From: JAJTDS01 sp964202895
Lineage (GTDB): Bacteria > Pseudomonadota > Alphaproteobacteria > Rickettsiales > UBA1997
Assembly: GCA_964202895.1 (NCBI GenBank)
Contig: CAXNJM010000002.1
Coordinates: 1 to 64,000, forward strand
DNA: 64,000 nucleotides
Direction of reading: 5' to 3'
Each line of letters opens with the position of its first letter. Position 1 is the stretch's first letter. Both the position numbers and the translations under genes were made by a program. Under the pieces are notes generated by a model. The model was not told the DNA's origin. It ran no database searches and saw only the letters and a program-made list of their open reading frames with translations. Shown here piece by piece: positions 1 to 9,618 of the stretch.

Positions 1-2
1 GA

Positions 3-1916
3 ATATTAAGAAGAAGGAGTGGCGCTTTAACGAATTATGATTGTAAGCCAGAAATTGGGAAAATATCAACTTCTGCGGGTGTTGATTTTTATTGTTTTAA
101 AATTCCAGCATCATCTAGCATTGATTATAATAAGTTATCGATGGGTTTTAAGATAAAAGATCCAGAGCCCATAAACGAAACAAATCCAGAGTGTTTTTTA
201 ACAGAAGATTGCGATACTAAATGTGGCAATACATGTGAAATTAAAGACATTACGGGAGTTGCTAATAATGCTTCTATAGCTACTGGCGGTTCAGTTCAGT
301 GTCAAAATGATACAAGTAAAAAGCTTTCTTATAATTGTAGCAGAGGTGTTTTAACTGTAACAAATAACGAATGCAGTGATCAGGTTGTAAGCCCAATTAT
401 TAACTCATGTCGCACTACATGCAATAAAAATAATGTAGGTTTAAAAAGAGAGAACTCTCGTTATGTTGCAGGTTCCGATACTACAAATAAAATTTGTACT
501 GCAACTGAAATGGCTAACACTAGTTTGGTTTGTCAAAAACAATATTATTGTACTACTCAATATGCTAATAATAGCGGTAGTTATTTTGCAGAAGTTAAAA
601 CTAGAATTGTTAAAGATGGCTCAACTTCTTACTCTGGTTTAATTCAAAGTCTAATTACTCCAGTTACTGAATTTTTAGATGGAGTGCCAAAAAAAGATAC
701 GAATGGCAATATTTCAAAAGATAGCAGTGGTGAAATAATTTATGAAGTCAATGGTCAGTCGATGAATGTTTATAAATATATAATTAGCAACCCTTCATTT
801 CAAGTAGTTTTGAAAATGTCCTTAATATTATTTGTGGCATTTTACGGTTTATTTTATGTGATGGGCTTATCAGAGTTTAGTTATGGAGAAGTGATAACAA
901 GAATTGTTAAGATAGGCTTGGTTTATATGTTTTTAGGGGCAAGAGGCTGGGAATGGTTTCAACTTATATTTGTTGAGTTTTTTAAAGATGGAGTTAACTA
1001 TTTAACATTTTCAATGGCATCATCATTTGATGATTCTGTTGGAGTTGCGATTAAATCTAATCAATTTTACGATAAGTCAATTTTATTTAGACCAATCGAT
1101 AAGGTGATAGATTTATTTATATCGCCTATAGTGCAAAAGAAAATCTCCGCCTTGTTTTTTGAAGGTTGGGTTGGTTGGATATTCTTTTTGTTAGTATATT
1201 GGGGTTTTTATATTTATATAGTATCTGTTGTGAGTGCAGTGATGTTATATATTACCGCTCAAATGTTTATAAGTATATTATTTGCAATTGCTCCTGTATT
1301 TTTTGTTTTCTTGCTTTATAGCAGAACCAAAAGCTTTTTTGATAATTGGGTTAAGCAGTTAATATCTTTTTCGTTGCAACAAATATTTCTGATGATGACT
1401 CTTGGTTTTTTCAGTATGATGTTTTACGAAGTTTTAAAAATGATCCTTAATTATGAGGTGTGTTTTGAGCCGGTCTGGACACTTCCACTTGGAATTATCA
1501 AAATTAGTCTTCTTTCCGCTTGGAAAATCTCTGAATCGCCTTCAATTGCTGGATATAGCGATTTTGGCGGTGATGGTGGTAGTGCTTCAAGTTCTCCGTC
1601 TCTATTTTCAGTTTTATTTTTATGGTTAACAGCATCATTAGGAGATAAATTTATTAATTTTATGTCTGGACTAGCTTCAACTATTGCAGGGTCTTACATT
1701 ACTGCAAGTAGTGTTGTTGATAATTTAAAAGCCTCAGCAAAAGGTGTGGCTGGTGCTGGCTTTAATCTTGCTAAAAATGCAGCTAAGAGCAAAGGTTTTG
1801 ACCCTGAAAAATCAATTAGCGATAAGTTAGGCTCGGATGGAAAAAGTCAAAAAGAAAGAAAAGCTGGGGAAGATAACAAGAAGAAAGAGAAAGAAAAGAA
1901 GGAACCAAGAAAATAA
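3..1916 (+). CDS. virB6: VirB6/TrbL-family type IV secretion membrane protein (5' partial)
   Basis: The frame is open from base 3, so the gene begins before the window; the ATG at 141 is internal. The N-terminal 250 or so visible residues are rich in Cys and Asn (for example CDTKCGNTC), as expected for an oxidised extracytoplasmic domain. Then come several hydrophobic segments from about base 790 to 1700, including long runs around FVAFYGLFYVMG and LYITAQMFISILFAIAPVFF. The C-terminus is charged and Lys/Glu-rich and probably cytoplasmic. This is the arrangement of rickettsial VirB6 paralogues, polytopic inner-membrane parts of the T4SS channel that carry extra-long soluble domains and often occur in tandem. 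The family call rests on topology and the central hydrophobic block; which paralogue it is cannot be told. Confidence 0.8.
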   Translation: MLRRRSGALTNYDCKPEIGKISTSAGVDFYCFKIPASSSIDYNKLSMGFKIKDPEPINETNPECFLTEDCDTKCGNTCEIKDITGVANNASIATGGSVQCQNDTSKKLSYNCSRGVLTVTNNECSDQVVSPIINSCRTTCNKNNVGLKRENSRYVAGSDTTNKICTATEMANTSLVCQKQYYCTTQYANNSGSYFAEVKTRIVKDGSTSYSGLIQSLITPVTEFLDGVPKKDTNGNISKDSSGEIIYEVNGQSMNVYKYIISNPSFQVVLKMSLILFVAFYGLFYVMGLSEFSYGEVITRIVKIGLVYMFLGARGWEWFQLIFVEFFKDGVNYLTFSMASSFDDSVGVAIKSNQFYDKSILFRPIDKVIDLFISPIVQKKISALFFEGWVGWIFFLLVYWGFYIYIVSVVSAVMLYITAQMFISILFAIAPVFFVFLLYSRTKSFFDNWVKQLISFSLQQIFLMMTLGFFSMMFYEVLKMILNYEVCFEPVWTLPLGIIKISLLSAWKISESPSIAGYSDFGGDGGSASSSPSLFSVLFLWLTASLGDKFINFMSGLASTIAGSYITASSVVDNLKASAKGVAGAGFNLAKNAAKSKGFDPEKSISDKLGSDGKSQKERKAGEDNKKKEKEKKEPRK

Positions 1917-1935
1917 AATTTAAATTAACTATAAA

Positions 1936-3468
1936 ATGAAAAAGCCAGTAATATTATGTATTCTTGATGGTTGGGGTGTTGGTAATCAAAATTCTGCTTT
2001 TAATGCTATCGCTAAGGCTGATTTGCATTTTTATCCACAAATTTTGGAGAAATATCCGAATTCCACTCTTAAAACTTCTGGTGATGCGGTTGGTTTGCCA
2101 GAAGGGCAAATGGGAAATTCCGAGGTCGGGCATTTTACAATTGGTGCTGGTAGGGTGGTATTTCAAGATCTGCCAAGAATTAACAACAGTATTATTGATA
2201 ATTCATTGCAATCAAATCAATATTTGCAGAATCTTGTAACCGAGTTTCGTGATAGCGATAAAATATGCCATTTAATGGGGTTGCTTTCTGACGGTGGAGT
2301 TCATTCTCACCTTGATCACATTATTTTTATTACTGAATTTTTGCTTGCCAATAAAGTTAAGGTTGCCTTGCATTGCTTTCTTGATGGCAGAGATGTGGCA
2401 CAAAAGAGTGCTTTAAAATATCTTGATAAAGTTAGTAATTTTAATATTGCCACTATTTCTGGTCGTTATTATGCTATGGATCGCGACAATAAATGGGAAA
2501 GAATAAGTTTAGCTCATTCTGCAATCATTGATGGAGTTAATAATATCGACAATCATCGATTTAATAATTACCTAGATTTCATCAATCAATCTTATCAACA
2601 AAATATTACTGATGAATTTATCAAGCCTGCAGTTAGTAGCAACTATCAAGGCATTAAAAATGACGATGCATTAATATTTATAAATTTTCGTGCTGATAGA
2701 GCGAGGCAATTATCGCAGGCATTGGTGGCTGATGATTTTACTTTTTTTAACCGCAGAAAAATAAATTTTTCTCATAAAATTGCGATGGCAGAATATTCTG
2801 CGGAGCTTAATCAATATTTTAAAATTCTTTTTCCTAGCCAATCAATCAATAATTCTCTAGGTGAATTGTTGCAAAATCACGGCAAAACTCAACTGAGAAT
2901 CGCTGAAACCGAAAAATATGCCCATGTTTCTTTCTTTTTTTCTTGCGGTAGGGAGCTTGAATTTAAAGGTGAAAATCGTATATTAATACCTTCTCCTAAA
3001 GTTGAAACTTATGATCAACAGCCAGAAATGTCAGCAAGTGAACTTGGAGCTAAGCTGTGCGAAGCAATAAAATCAAGAAAATTTGATTTTATTGTAGTCA
3101 ATTATGCCAATGCTGATATGGTTGGGCATAGCGGTAATCTTGAGGCATCGATTATTGCTTGCAAAACAATTGATAGTCAATTAGAGCTATTAACTAATGC
3201 AACATTAGAATCTGAAGGCTCGCTGGTTATTACTGCGGATCATGGCAATATTGAATCCTTGCAAGATGAAAATCAACAACCTCACACTTCTCATACCACC
3301 AACCCCGTTCCTTTTATTATTATCAATAAAGAATTTGGGAATTCTAATAAAATAAAGCTTAAAAATGGCGGTTTGCAAGATGTCGCACCCACCATAATTG
3401 AGTTGATGAATATAAAGCAACCAACCGAAATGACTGGCTCAAGCCTAATATTAAAAAATTATGAGTAA
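1936..3468 (+). CDS. gpmI: 2,3-bisphosphoglycerate-independent phosphoglycerate mutase
   Basis: Interconverts 3- and 2-phosphoglycerate in glycolysis and gluconeogenesis without a bisphosphoglycerate cofactor, using two metal ions. The 510-residue length is normal for the family. The N-terminal ILDGWGVG holds a metal-binding Asp, GQMGNSEVGH carries the phospho-acceptor Ser, and the C-terminal TADHGNIE supplies metal ligands of the alkaline-phosphatase fold. The start is 19 bases after virB6, and the stop overlaps the start of ccmE by 8 bases, so the two are probably co-transcribed. Confident. Confidence 0.97.
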   Translation: MKKPVILCILDGWGVGNQNSAFNAIAKADLHFYPQILEKYPNSTLKTSGDAVGLPEGQMGNSEVGHFTIGAGRVVFQDLPRINNSIIDNSLQSNQYLQNLVTEFRDSDKICHLMGLLSDGGVHSHLDHIIFITEFLLANKVKVALHCFLDGRDVAQKSALKYLDKVSNFNIATISGRYYAMDRDNKWERISLAHSAIIDGVNNIDNHRFNNYLDFINQSYQQNITDEFIKPAVSSNYQGIKNDDALIFINFRADRARQLSQALVADDFTFFNRRKINFSHKIAMAEYSAELNQYFKILFPSQSINNSLGELLQNHGKTQLRIAETEKYAHVSFFFSCGRELEFKGENRILIPSPKVETYDQQPEMSASELGAKLCEAIKSRKFDFIVVNYANADMVGHSGNLEASIIACKTIDSQLELLTNATLESEGSLVITADHGNIESLQDENQQPHTSHTTNPVPFIIINKEFGNSNKIKLKNGGLQDVAPTIIELMNIKQPTEMTGSSLILKNYE

Positions 3469-3928
3469 TTACAAGAAATCTGCTTATAAAAAAAGAATCG
3501 CTTTTATTTTAACAGTTGTATCATTTTCAATATTTGCAGTCTTCGTTATTATTAAAGATTTTCAAAGCAATTTATCTTTTTTTTATTCTCCTAGCGACAT
3601 TATTAATTATGACAATCTCAATGCAAAATTAAAAAGTAAATTAGAAAGCAAGTTCTTTAAAATAAGAGTAGGCGGGCTGGTGAAAGAGGGAAGTTTTGAC
3701 AAAAAAGATAATCAAAATATTGTTTTTATTGTAACTGATTTAAAAAATGAAATTGTAATTAATTATCAAGGAATATTGCCTGATTTATTTCGCGAAAAGC
3801 AAGGAGTAGTTGCGGTTGGTTTTTTTGATTTAGAAAAAAAAATTTTTAATGCTACACAGCTTTTAGTCAAGCATGATGAAAATTATATGCCACCAGAGGT
3901 TGCTAATATTGTTGCCAAAGAAATATAA
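3461..3928 (+). CDS. ccmE: Cytochrome c maturation haem chaperone CcmE
   Basis: CcmE binds haem covalently in the periplasm and hands it to apocytochrome c. The 155-residue protein has an N-terminal transmembrane anchor (about residues 12-32), then an OB-fold domain with RVGGLVKEGSF and VNYQG-like strands. Near the C-terminus is VKHDENYMP, whose His is the covalent haem ligand. The usual flexible tail after the His motif is short. The start overlaps the 3' end of gpmI. Other ccm genes are not in the window, which is common in Rickettsiales, where the set is scattered. Confidence 0.93.
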   Translation: MSNYKKSAYKKRIAFILTVVSFSIFAVFVIIKDFQSNLSFFYSPSDIINYDNLNAKLKSKLESKFFKIRVGGLVKEGSFDKKDNQNIVFIVTDLKNEIVINYQGILPDLFREKQGVVAVGFFDLEKKIFNATQLLVKHDENYMPPEVANIVAKEI

Positions 3929-4024
3929 ATCTTAATTTTTTGTTAAAAATGCTCCGTTGCAATTAATAAAAAAATGATTATAATCTTTATTTTTATAGTT
4001 TTTATAATTTAATTTACTTAATTT

Positions 4025-4549
4025 ATGCTTTTTATCCACAATCCTAGAATGAGACCAATCATTCGTTTGTTTATTATTGGTGCAGTTGTTTTTTTAATAA
4101 CTCGTCCTTATAACTTGATTTGCAATGCCTTCAATAAATGTTCGCCAATTTATTTTAGCGATATTCTAGATTACTTACCAAATAATTATCCCGATTACAA
4201 AGCTTCAATTTTAGTTGAAACCGAGAATGAAATGAAAGATCTCCAATTTGAAGCAATTGAGACGGTTAAAGAGGTTATTATCAATGGCAGAACCAGTGAG
4301 TTTGAATATTTAATAAAAAATAAATCAGATAAGCCAATTAGCTTTTTTCTTGAATTAAAAATTGAGCCAGTTGACTTAGAAAAATATGTCTCGAAACGAA
4401 AATGTTTATGCGGTTCTCGCTTTACTTTGGCTCCAAAGGAAGAAAAAATTATCAAAGCTAAATTAAAGATTGATAAACACATTATGAAAGATTCTCAATT
4501 CAAAAGAGATGAAGGCATGAGAATATTATATAGAGTTAAAGGATATTAA
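4025..4549 (+). CDS. Probable cytochrome c oxidase assembly protein CtaG/Cox11 (divergent)
   Basis: Cox11 is a membrane-anchored copper chaperone that delivers copper to the CuB site of cytochrome c oxidase subunit I. This 174-residue protein has one N-terminal membrane segment (about residues 14-30), the pattern YNLICNAFNKCSP just after it that resembles the Cox11 'YRLFCQ' region, and later KCLCGSRFTLAPKEE, which aligns by eye with the copper-binding CFCF-EQ-L-PGE segment of Cox11. Both copper-site cysteines are kept, but the surrounding residues are clearly divergent. It sits alone between ccmE and priA. A structure-aware search would settle the family. Confidence 0.6.
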   Translation: MLFIHNPRMRPIIRLFIIGAVVFLITRPYNLICNAFNKCSPIYFSDILDYLPNNYPDYKASILVETENEMKDLQFEAIETVKEVIINGRTSEFEYLIKNKSDKPISFFLELKIEPVDLEKYVSKRKCLCGSRFTLAPKEEKIIKAKLKIDKHIMKDSQFKRDEGMRILYRVKGY

Positions 4550-4572
4550 TTAAATAATTTTCCTCAATATTT

Positions 4573-6591
4573 ATGTCCCGCAAGCTTGAAAATCAAGCTT
4601 TGTCAGATAAAATTTTGGTGCAGGTTTTGTTGCCATTAGTTTTTGATAAAAGTTTTACCTATTATGCCGATAGCAATATCAAGGTTGGAGCGGTGGTTGA
4701 GGTAGAGTTTGGTCGTCAAAAAATTTGGGGAATTATCGTTGAAATTAATGTCGCTTCTGCCGAAGAAGCTCCGGCCTATAAAATTAAAGATGTTATCAAT
4801 ATTCATCCAGATTTATTTTTTACTCCTCAAATAATTGAATTTATTGAGAAAATAGCCTCTTATAATCTTGCTTCTCGCGGGATGGTGCTTAAATCTTTTT
4901 TAAATATTATCAATAGCAATAAAAAGCGGAAGAAGGCAATAATCGCTAAGTCTGATGATTTTTGCAATCATCAAATTATATTAAAAAAATTATCCGATCA
5001 ACAGCAAAAAATTGCCGATAAAATAAGCGAAGAAATCAATATTGACAAGCCTTTACCAATATTGCTCGAAGGAGTTACAGGCTCTGGAAAAACTGAAATT
5101 TATTTCAAGCTAATTGCTGAGTTATTGCAAAATCAATCTCCTCAAAAGGCTCAAATATTAATTTTGTTGCCAGAAATTGCTCTTACTAGCCAAATTATTA
5201 AAAGATTTCAAGAGCAATTTAATTTTCCTCCCGCTTTGTGGCATTCGCAAATTACTGCTAAAAATAAATTAGAAATATTTCACGGGCTCAACAGCGGAAG
5301 TTTGCAAATATTGATAGGAGCAAGGTCGGCATTGTTGTTGCCATTCAAAAATCTAAGATTAATTATCGTTGATGAAGAGCACGACCCTTCATTTAAACAA
5401 GAAGATTTATTTAATTTTAGTGCTAGAGATATGGCAATTATCTACGGAAAAATTGCTCAATGCCCCGTTGTTCTTGCTTCGGCAACTCCATCGATTGAAA
5501 GCTTTTATAATTATAAAATTCATAAATATAAGCATTTTCATTTAGAAAGTAAATTCTTTGCCAAAGAAAATAAAATTGATATTGTTGACCTTAAAAATTA
5601 TAAAGATTTTAAAAAAAATCCAATCTCTCCTGCTTTAAAAACCGCCATCCAAGAAACTCTCAATAATCAAAGGCAAGTGTTGCTATTTCTTAATCGCAGA
5701 GGTTATGCCCCTTTAGCAATTTGCAATAAATGTGGCAATAAACAAAAATGCTTAAATTGCGATTTTCATCTGGTTTTTCATAAGAGTAAAAATATTTTAG
5801 CTTGTCATCATTGTGGTTATCAAAAGGCTTCATTTAATCAATGTCAAGATTGCCAAGGTGATGGCGAATTAATTTCTGTGGGAATGGGGGTAGAAAAAAT
5901 ATTAGAACAAGTTGCTTTGCAGTTTGAAGGTGCAAGAATTGCAATGATTACCAGTGATAATATCGATAATTTTACTAAAAGTTCTGAAATAATCGAAAAA
6001 ATTAGCAACCGCGAAATTGATATTATTATTGGCACACAAATGATAACTAAGGGTTATGATTTTAAGCACCTTGCTTTAGTTGGTGTGATTGATGCGGACA
6101 GCTTTTTTTATTCTAGTGATTTGCGATGCACCGAAAGAGCTTATCAAATGCTAACTCAAGTTATTGGCAGGGCGGGGAGGCATGAAGAAGCGGGTAGAAT
6201 TATCTTGCAAAGCCACAATCCTGAAAATTTAATTTTTGAAAAAATTATCAAAGGCAATCAAAATGATTTTTATAATTTTGAGTTATCAAGTCGTCAAATG
6301 CTTGATTTACCGCCATTTGCTAGAATGGCAAGTTTTAAAATTAGCTCGTTAAAAGAGCAGGATGCAAAAAGATTCGCGATAGATTTTATTAAATACTTTC
6401 CCATTGATGAAAAAATTATGCTTATGGGGCCAATATCCGCAAGAATTCAAAGGGTGAAAAACCGTCACAATTTTTTAGTAAATTTAAAAACTCAAAAAAA
6501 TGTTAATATTCAAAAATTAATCAATAATGTTCTAAAAAATATCGAAATTCCCAAAAGCATTAGATTAAATATCGACATTGACCCGCTATAA
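4573..6591 (+). CDS. priA: Primosomal protein N' (replication restart helicase PriA)
   Basis: PriA recognises stalled forks and loads the replisome. At 672 residues the protein has the family's usual layout: N-terminal 3'-DNA-binding domain, a winged-helix part, helicase core with Walker A GVTGSGKTE and Walker B DEEH, and a zinc-binding insert with four CxxC-type pairs (CNKCGNKQKC, CLNC, CHHCG, CQDCQ). The C-terminal helicase motifs GTQMITKGYDF and QVIGRAGR are present. No truncation is seen. Confidence 0.96.
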   Translation: MSRKLENQALSDKILVQVLLPLVFDKSFTYYADSNIKVGAVVEVEFGRQKIWGIIVEINVASAEEAPAYKIKDVINIHPDLFFTPQIIEFIEKIASYNLASRGMVLKSFLNIINSNKKRKKAIIAKSDDFCNHQIILKKLSDQQQKIADKISEEINIDKPLPILLEGVTGSGKTEIYFKLIAELLQNQSPQKAQILILLPEIALTSQIIKRFQEQFNFPPALWHSQITAKNKLEIFHGLNSGSLQILIGARSALLLPFKNLRLIIVDEEHDPSFKQEDLFNFSARDMAIIYGKIAQCPVVLASATPSIESFYNYKIHKYKHFHLESKFFAKENKIDIVDLKNYKDFKKNPISPALKTAIQETLNNQRQVLLFLNRRGYAPLAICNKCGNKQKCLNCDFHLVFHKSKNILACHHCGYQKASFNQCQDCQGDGELISVGMGVEKILEQVALQFEGARIAMITSDNIDNFTKSSEIIEKISNREIDIIIGTQMITKGYDFKHLALVGVIDADSFFYSSDLRCTERAYQMLTQVIGRAGRHEEAGRIILQSHNPENLIFEKIIKGNQNDFYNFELSSRQMLDLPPFARMASFKISSLKEQDAKRFAIDFIKYFPIDEKIMLMGPISARIQRVKNRHNFLVNLKTQKNVNIQKLINNVLKNIEIPKSIRLNIDIDPL

Positions 6592-6964
6592 ATTGGCTTT
6601 CATTGTCTCGCGAAGTCGTGGAATCTATAATCAGCAAGCTTTTAAAATTTCTTGGACGCCTCTAAAAATTCACCTCCAAACCTTTTATTCCCAAGATTTT
6701 CCAAGGGGGTTTTTAGGGGTTTTTCAGGAAATAATAAACAAATAAACTGGGAAAAAGGACTGGGTCCCGACTTTCGTCGGGATGACGGCGGGGTCGGGAT
6801 GACGGCGGGGGGTAGGGATGACAACCGCAGGATAACTCGAGATTGTCCTGCTTCACGAAGTTGCGTAATCTGAAAACAAGCAAAAACAATTAATCTTGTA
6901 AAGTAAAATACTTGTTTTAATTTGATGTTTTTAAAATTTATTGTTAATAAACCATTGTTAAATT
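6592..6964. repeat. Intergenic repeat region between priA and fumC
   Basis: This 373-base gap has no convincing gene. Bases 6757-6822 contain the dispersed repeat core tgggtcccgactttcgtcgg followed by degenerate gatgacgg units, which also occur near 27.6, 32.3, 32.4, 35.7 and 35.9 kb. An upstream part (about 6660-6735) has C- and G-rich runs (ccaagattttccaaggggg). The last 100 bases are AT-rich and probably hold the fumC promoter. Confidence 0.7.
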
Positions 6965-8521
6965 ATGCAAAATCAACAAAATTTTCGTTTAGAATCAGAT
7001 TCCTTCGGTGAAATAAAAGTTCCCGCAGATTCTTATTACGGGGCTCAAACTCAAAGATCGGTGCAAAATTTCCCCATTTGCCATAATAATGCAGGGCATA
7101 AAATGCCAAAAGAAGTTATTTATGCAATGCTGTTGATAAAAAAAGCTTCGGCACTGACCAATAAAGAATTAATGGCTATCGACCCAAATTCTATAGAGTT
7201 TAAGAAATTTTCTCCTGAAATTGCCGATAAAATTATTGATGCGGTGGATACAATAATTTCAAGGTTTGATTGGTTCTATGAACATCATTTCCCCTTGGTT
7301 GTTTGGCAAACTGGTTCTGGCACTCAAACTAATATGAATGTTAATGAGGTTATTGCTTCGGTTGCCAATGAAAAAGTTACAGGAAAGAAGGGCGGTAAAG
7401 AGCCAGTTCACCCAAATGATCACTGTAATTTAGGGCAAAGTTCTAACGACACCTTCCCAACCGCGATGCACATTGCAACGGTTCTCACAACCTATGAAAA
7501 ATTATTGCCAACTCTAATTCGCTTTGCCAATGAATTAGCTAAAAAAGAAGAGCAATTTAAAAATATCGTTAAAATTGGCAGAACTCACACTCAAGATGCA
7601 ACCCCCGTTACTCTAGGACAAGAATTTTCTGCCTATAAAATTCAAATTCAAACCGCTTCGGTTTTTGTTTCGCAGGCAATTTGTTATGTTGTTCACCTCG
7701 CTCAAGGTGGCACTGCTGTTGGAACGGGGCTTAATTGCCACCCGCAATTTGCTCAAAATTTTGCTTCTAAAATTACTGAAATATCTAAAATTAAAGATCT
7801 TCATCATCAATTGCTAGAGCTTGAATTATGCAGAAGCGATGCCAAAGACGGCTGGTGGAAGGTTAGGGAATCTAACCTCGCTACTCTTGGGCTTAATCAT
7901 GGCGATGCTTTTTATAGCAGTAAGAATAAATTTTTTGCTCTTGCTTGCAATGATGAGTTGGTTAATTTTTCTGGTTCACTCAATAGTTTGGCGGGCTCTT
8001 TAATGAAAATCGCCAACGATATTCGCTTCCTCGCCTCTGGTCCTCGTTCTGGACTTGGTGAAATTAGCCTTCCTGAAAATGAACCGGGCTCTTCAATAAT
8101 GCCCGGAAAAGTCAACCCGACACAGTGCGAAGCCTTGACAATGCTTGCTTGTCAGGTTATTGGCAATAATGTGGCAATTACTACCGGCGGAATGCAAGGG
8201 CATTTTGAGCTTAATGTGTTTCGCCCGATGATAATTAGAAACATCTTGGAATCAATTAATCTAATATCCGACGGTATTAACAGCTTTATTGATAATTGTT
8301 TGGTGGGAATTATCGCCAACGAAGCAAGAATCAAGCAATTAGTTGAACAATCTTTAATGTTAGTAACTGCACTCAACCCCTATATTGGCTACGATAATTC
8401 AGCAAAAATTGCTAAGAATGCTCATAAAAAAGGCATTACCTTAAAAGAATCCGCACTTGAACTAGGCCTAGTTTCTGATGCCGATTTCGACAAATGGGTC
8501 AAGGCCGAGGAGATGGTTTAG
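6965..8521 (+). CDS. fumC: Class II fumarate hydratase with an extra internal segment
   Basis: Catalyses fumarate + water to L-malate in the TCA cycle as a homotetramer. The iron-independent class II motifs are clear: WQTGSGTQTNMNVNE, the substrate-binding GRTHTQDATP, and the signature GSSIMPGKVNPTQ. At 518 residues it is about 50 longer than usual. Most of the excess lies at residues 277-314, between TEISK and AFYSSKNKF, where other FumC proteins join a short loop directly to the TAPNKFEAL segment. The reading frame is open through the insert and all catalytic motifs are intact, so it may well be functional. Confidence 0.96.
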   Translation: MQNQQNFRLESDSFGEIKVPADSYYGAQTQRSVQNFPICHNNAGHKMPKEVIYAMLLIKKASALTNKELMAIDPNSIEFKKFSPEIADKIIDAVDTIISRFDWFYEHHFPLVVWQTGSGTQTNMNVNEVIASVANEKVTGKKGGKEPVHPNDHCNLGQSSNDTFPTAMHIATVLTTYEKLLPTLIRFANELAKKEEQFKNIVKIGRTHTQDATPVTLGQEFSAYKIQIQTASVFVSQAICYVVHLAQGGTAVGTGLNCHPQFAQNFASKITEISKIKDLHHQLLELELCRSDAKDGWWKVRESNLATLGLNHGDAFYSSKNKFFALACNDELVNFSGSLNSLAGSLMKIANDIRFLASGPRSGLGEISLPENEPGSSIMPGKVNPTQCEALTMLACQVIGNNVAITTGGMQGHFELNVFRPMIIRNILESINLISDGINSFIDNCLVGIIANEARIKQLVEQSLMLVTALNPYIGYDNSAKIAKNAHKKGITLKESALELGLVSDADFDKWVKAEEMV

Positions 8522-8559
8522 AGATAATTTAATTTTAAAAATATTTAACTAGAAATGCA

Positions 8560-9432
8560 ATGATTCCTAAATACACTGAAATAATTCATCCATTATTAAA
8601 GCTTATTGCCAGAGAGGCTTTAACCAGAAGAAGTGCTGCTGAAAATTTAGTAAAAATTTTTAAATTGACTGAAGAAGATAAAAATGAGAAAATTTCTTCT
8701 GGTACTTATAAATTTGAAAATAGGGTTGGTTGGGCTTTTACCTACCTAACCAAAGCTGAATACATAGAATTAACGGAGCGAAAAGCTGTTTATCGTATTG
8801 CAAATTTAGGGTTAGATGCCCTTAAAGAGGCAGAAGAAAAACATATTTTTATAGATAAAAAATATTTAGAAAAAAATTCGATTAATTACTTAAATAATTG
8901 GCAAATAAAAAAGCAAAATAACGAAATTCAATTAAATGAAGAAAATGATGAAAGTGATGTAATTTTTGATTTAGAGGCTGAGCTAGAAAAAGTCGATAAT
9001 GAGTTTAACTTTATGTTATTGCAAAAAATTAAAGCGATGAGTTGGCAAGAGTTCGAAGATTTGTGCGCTACTCTTCTTGAGAAAATGGGTTATGGAGTGG
9101 CATCAAAAAGACAAATTAGAGTTGGTGACGGTGGAATTGATGGAGAAATTTTTGAAGATGAACTTGGTTTAAAAGGAAAGATTTACATTCAGGCAAAAAA
9201 ATGGGATAACAATAATATACAGCCTAAAGATATGAAGGAGTTTCTATATAATGTTAGGGGCAATAAGGGTGTATTTATTACCACATCTGATTTTAGTCAA
9301 AAATCAAGAGAAGAGGCTCAAAATTACAAAGAGGGCAAGGTGGCATTGATAAATTATAGTGATTTAATCAAGCTTTGCAAAAAATATCAAGTTTTCTGTG
9401 AAAAACAGACTATTGAAATTTTTAAATTATAA
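8560..9432 (+). CDS. mrr: Mrr-like restriction endonuclease (type IV candidate)
   Basis: The 290-residue protein has an N-terminal winged-helix-like part with the Mrr_N look (RVGWAFTYLTKAEYIE, residues 50-70). The C-terminal Mrr catalytic domain starts at SWQEFEDLCATLLEKMGYG. The PD-(D/E)xK site is visible as GDGGIDGEIF, then KIYIQAKKW. Mrr proteins cut foreign, usually methylated, DNA and need no partner methyltransferase. It lies directly beside the restriction-modification insertion in selO, making a small defence cluster. Start chosen at the first ATG, 38 bases after fumC. Confidence 0.88.
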   Translation: MIPKYTEIIHPLLKLIAREALTRRSAAENLVKIFKLTEEDKNEKISSGTYKFENRVGWAFTYLTKAEYIELTERKAVYRIANLGLDALKEAEEKHIFIDKKYLEKNSINYLNNWQIKKQNNEIQLNEENDESDVIFDLEAELEKVDNEFNFMLLQKIKAMSWQEFEDLCATLLEKMGYGVASKRQIRVGDGGIDGEIFEDELGLKGKIYIQAKKWDNNNIQPKDMKEFLYNVRGNKGVFITTSDFSQKSREEAQNYKEGKVALINYSDLIKLCKKYQVFCEKQTIEIFKL

Positions 9433-9618
9433 GCGCCAATTTGTAAAAAAAAAGAGATATGGTGTTGGTTGTATTTCTAATAGCAGAAAGCTACCAAAGA
9501 ATGAAGATTTATCAAAAGATTCTGCCATTAAAAAATGTGTTAAGGGTCATTTTGCCATAAAAGCTGAAGACTTAGCAAAATTAATAAATATAAATATAAC
9601 TAAAAATATCATTGCTTT

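Noticed and set aside
6652..6873. Overlapping plus and minus frames of 60-73 residues in the priA-fumC gap
   Set aside because: They only read through dispersed repeats (PDFRRDDGG-type peptide) and have no other support.
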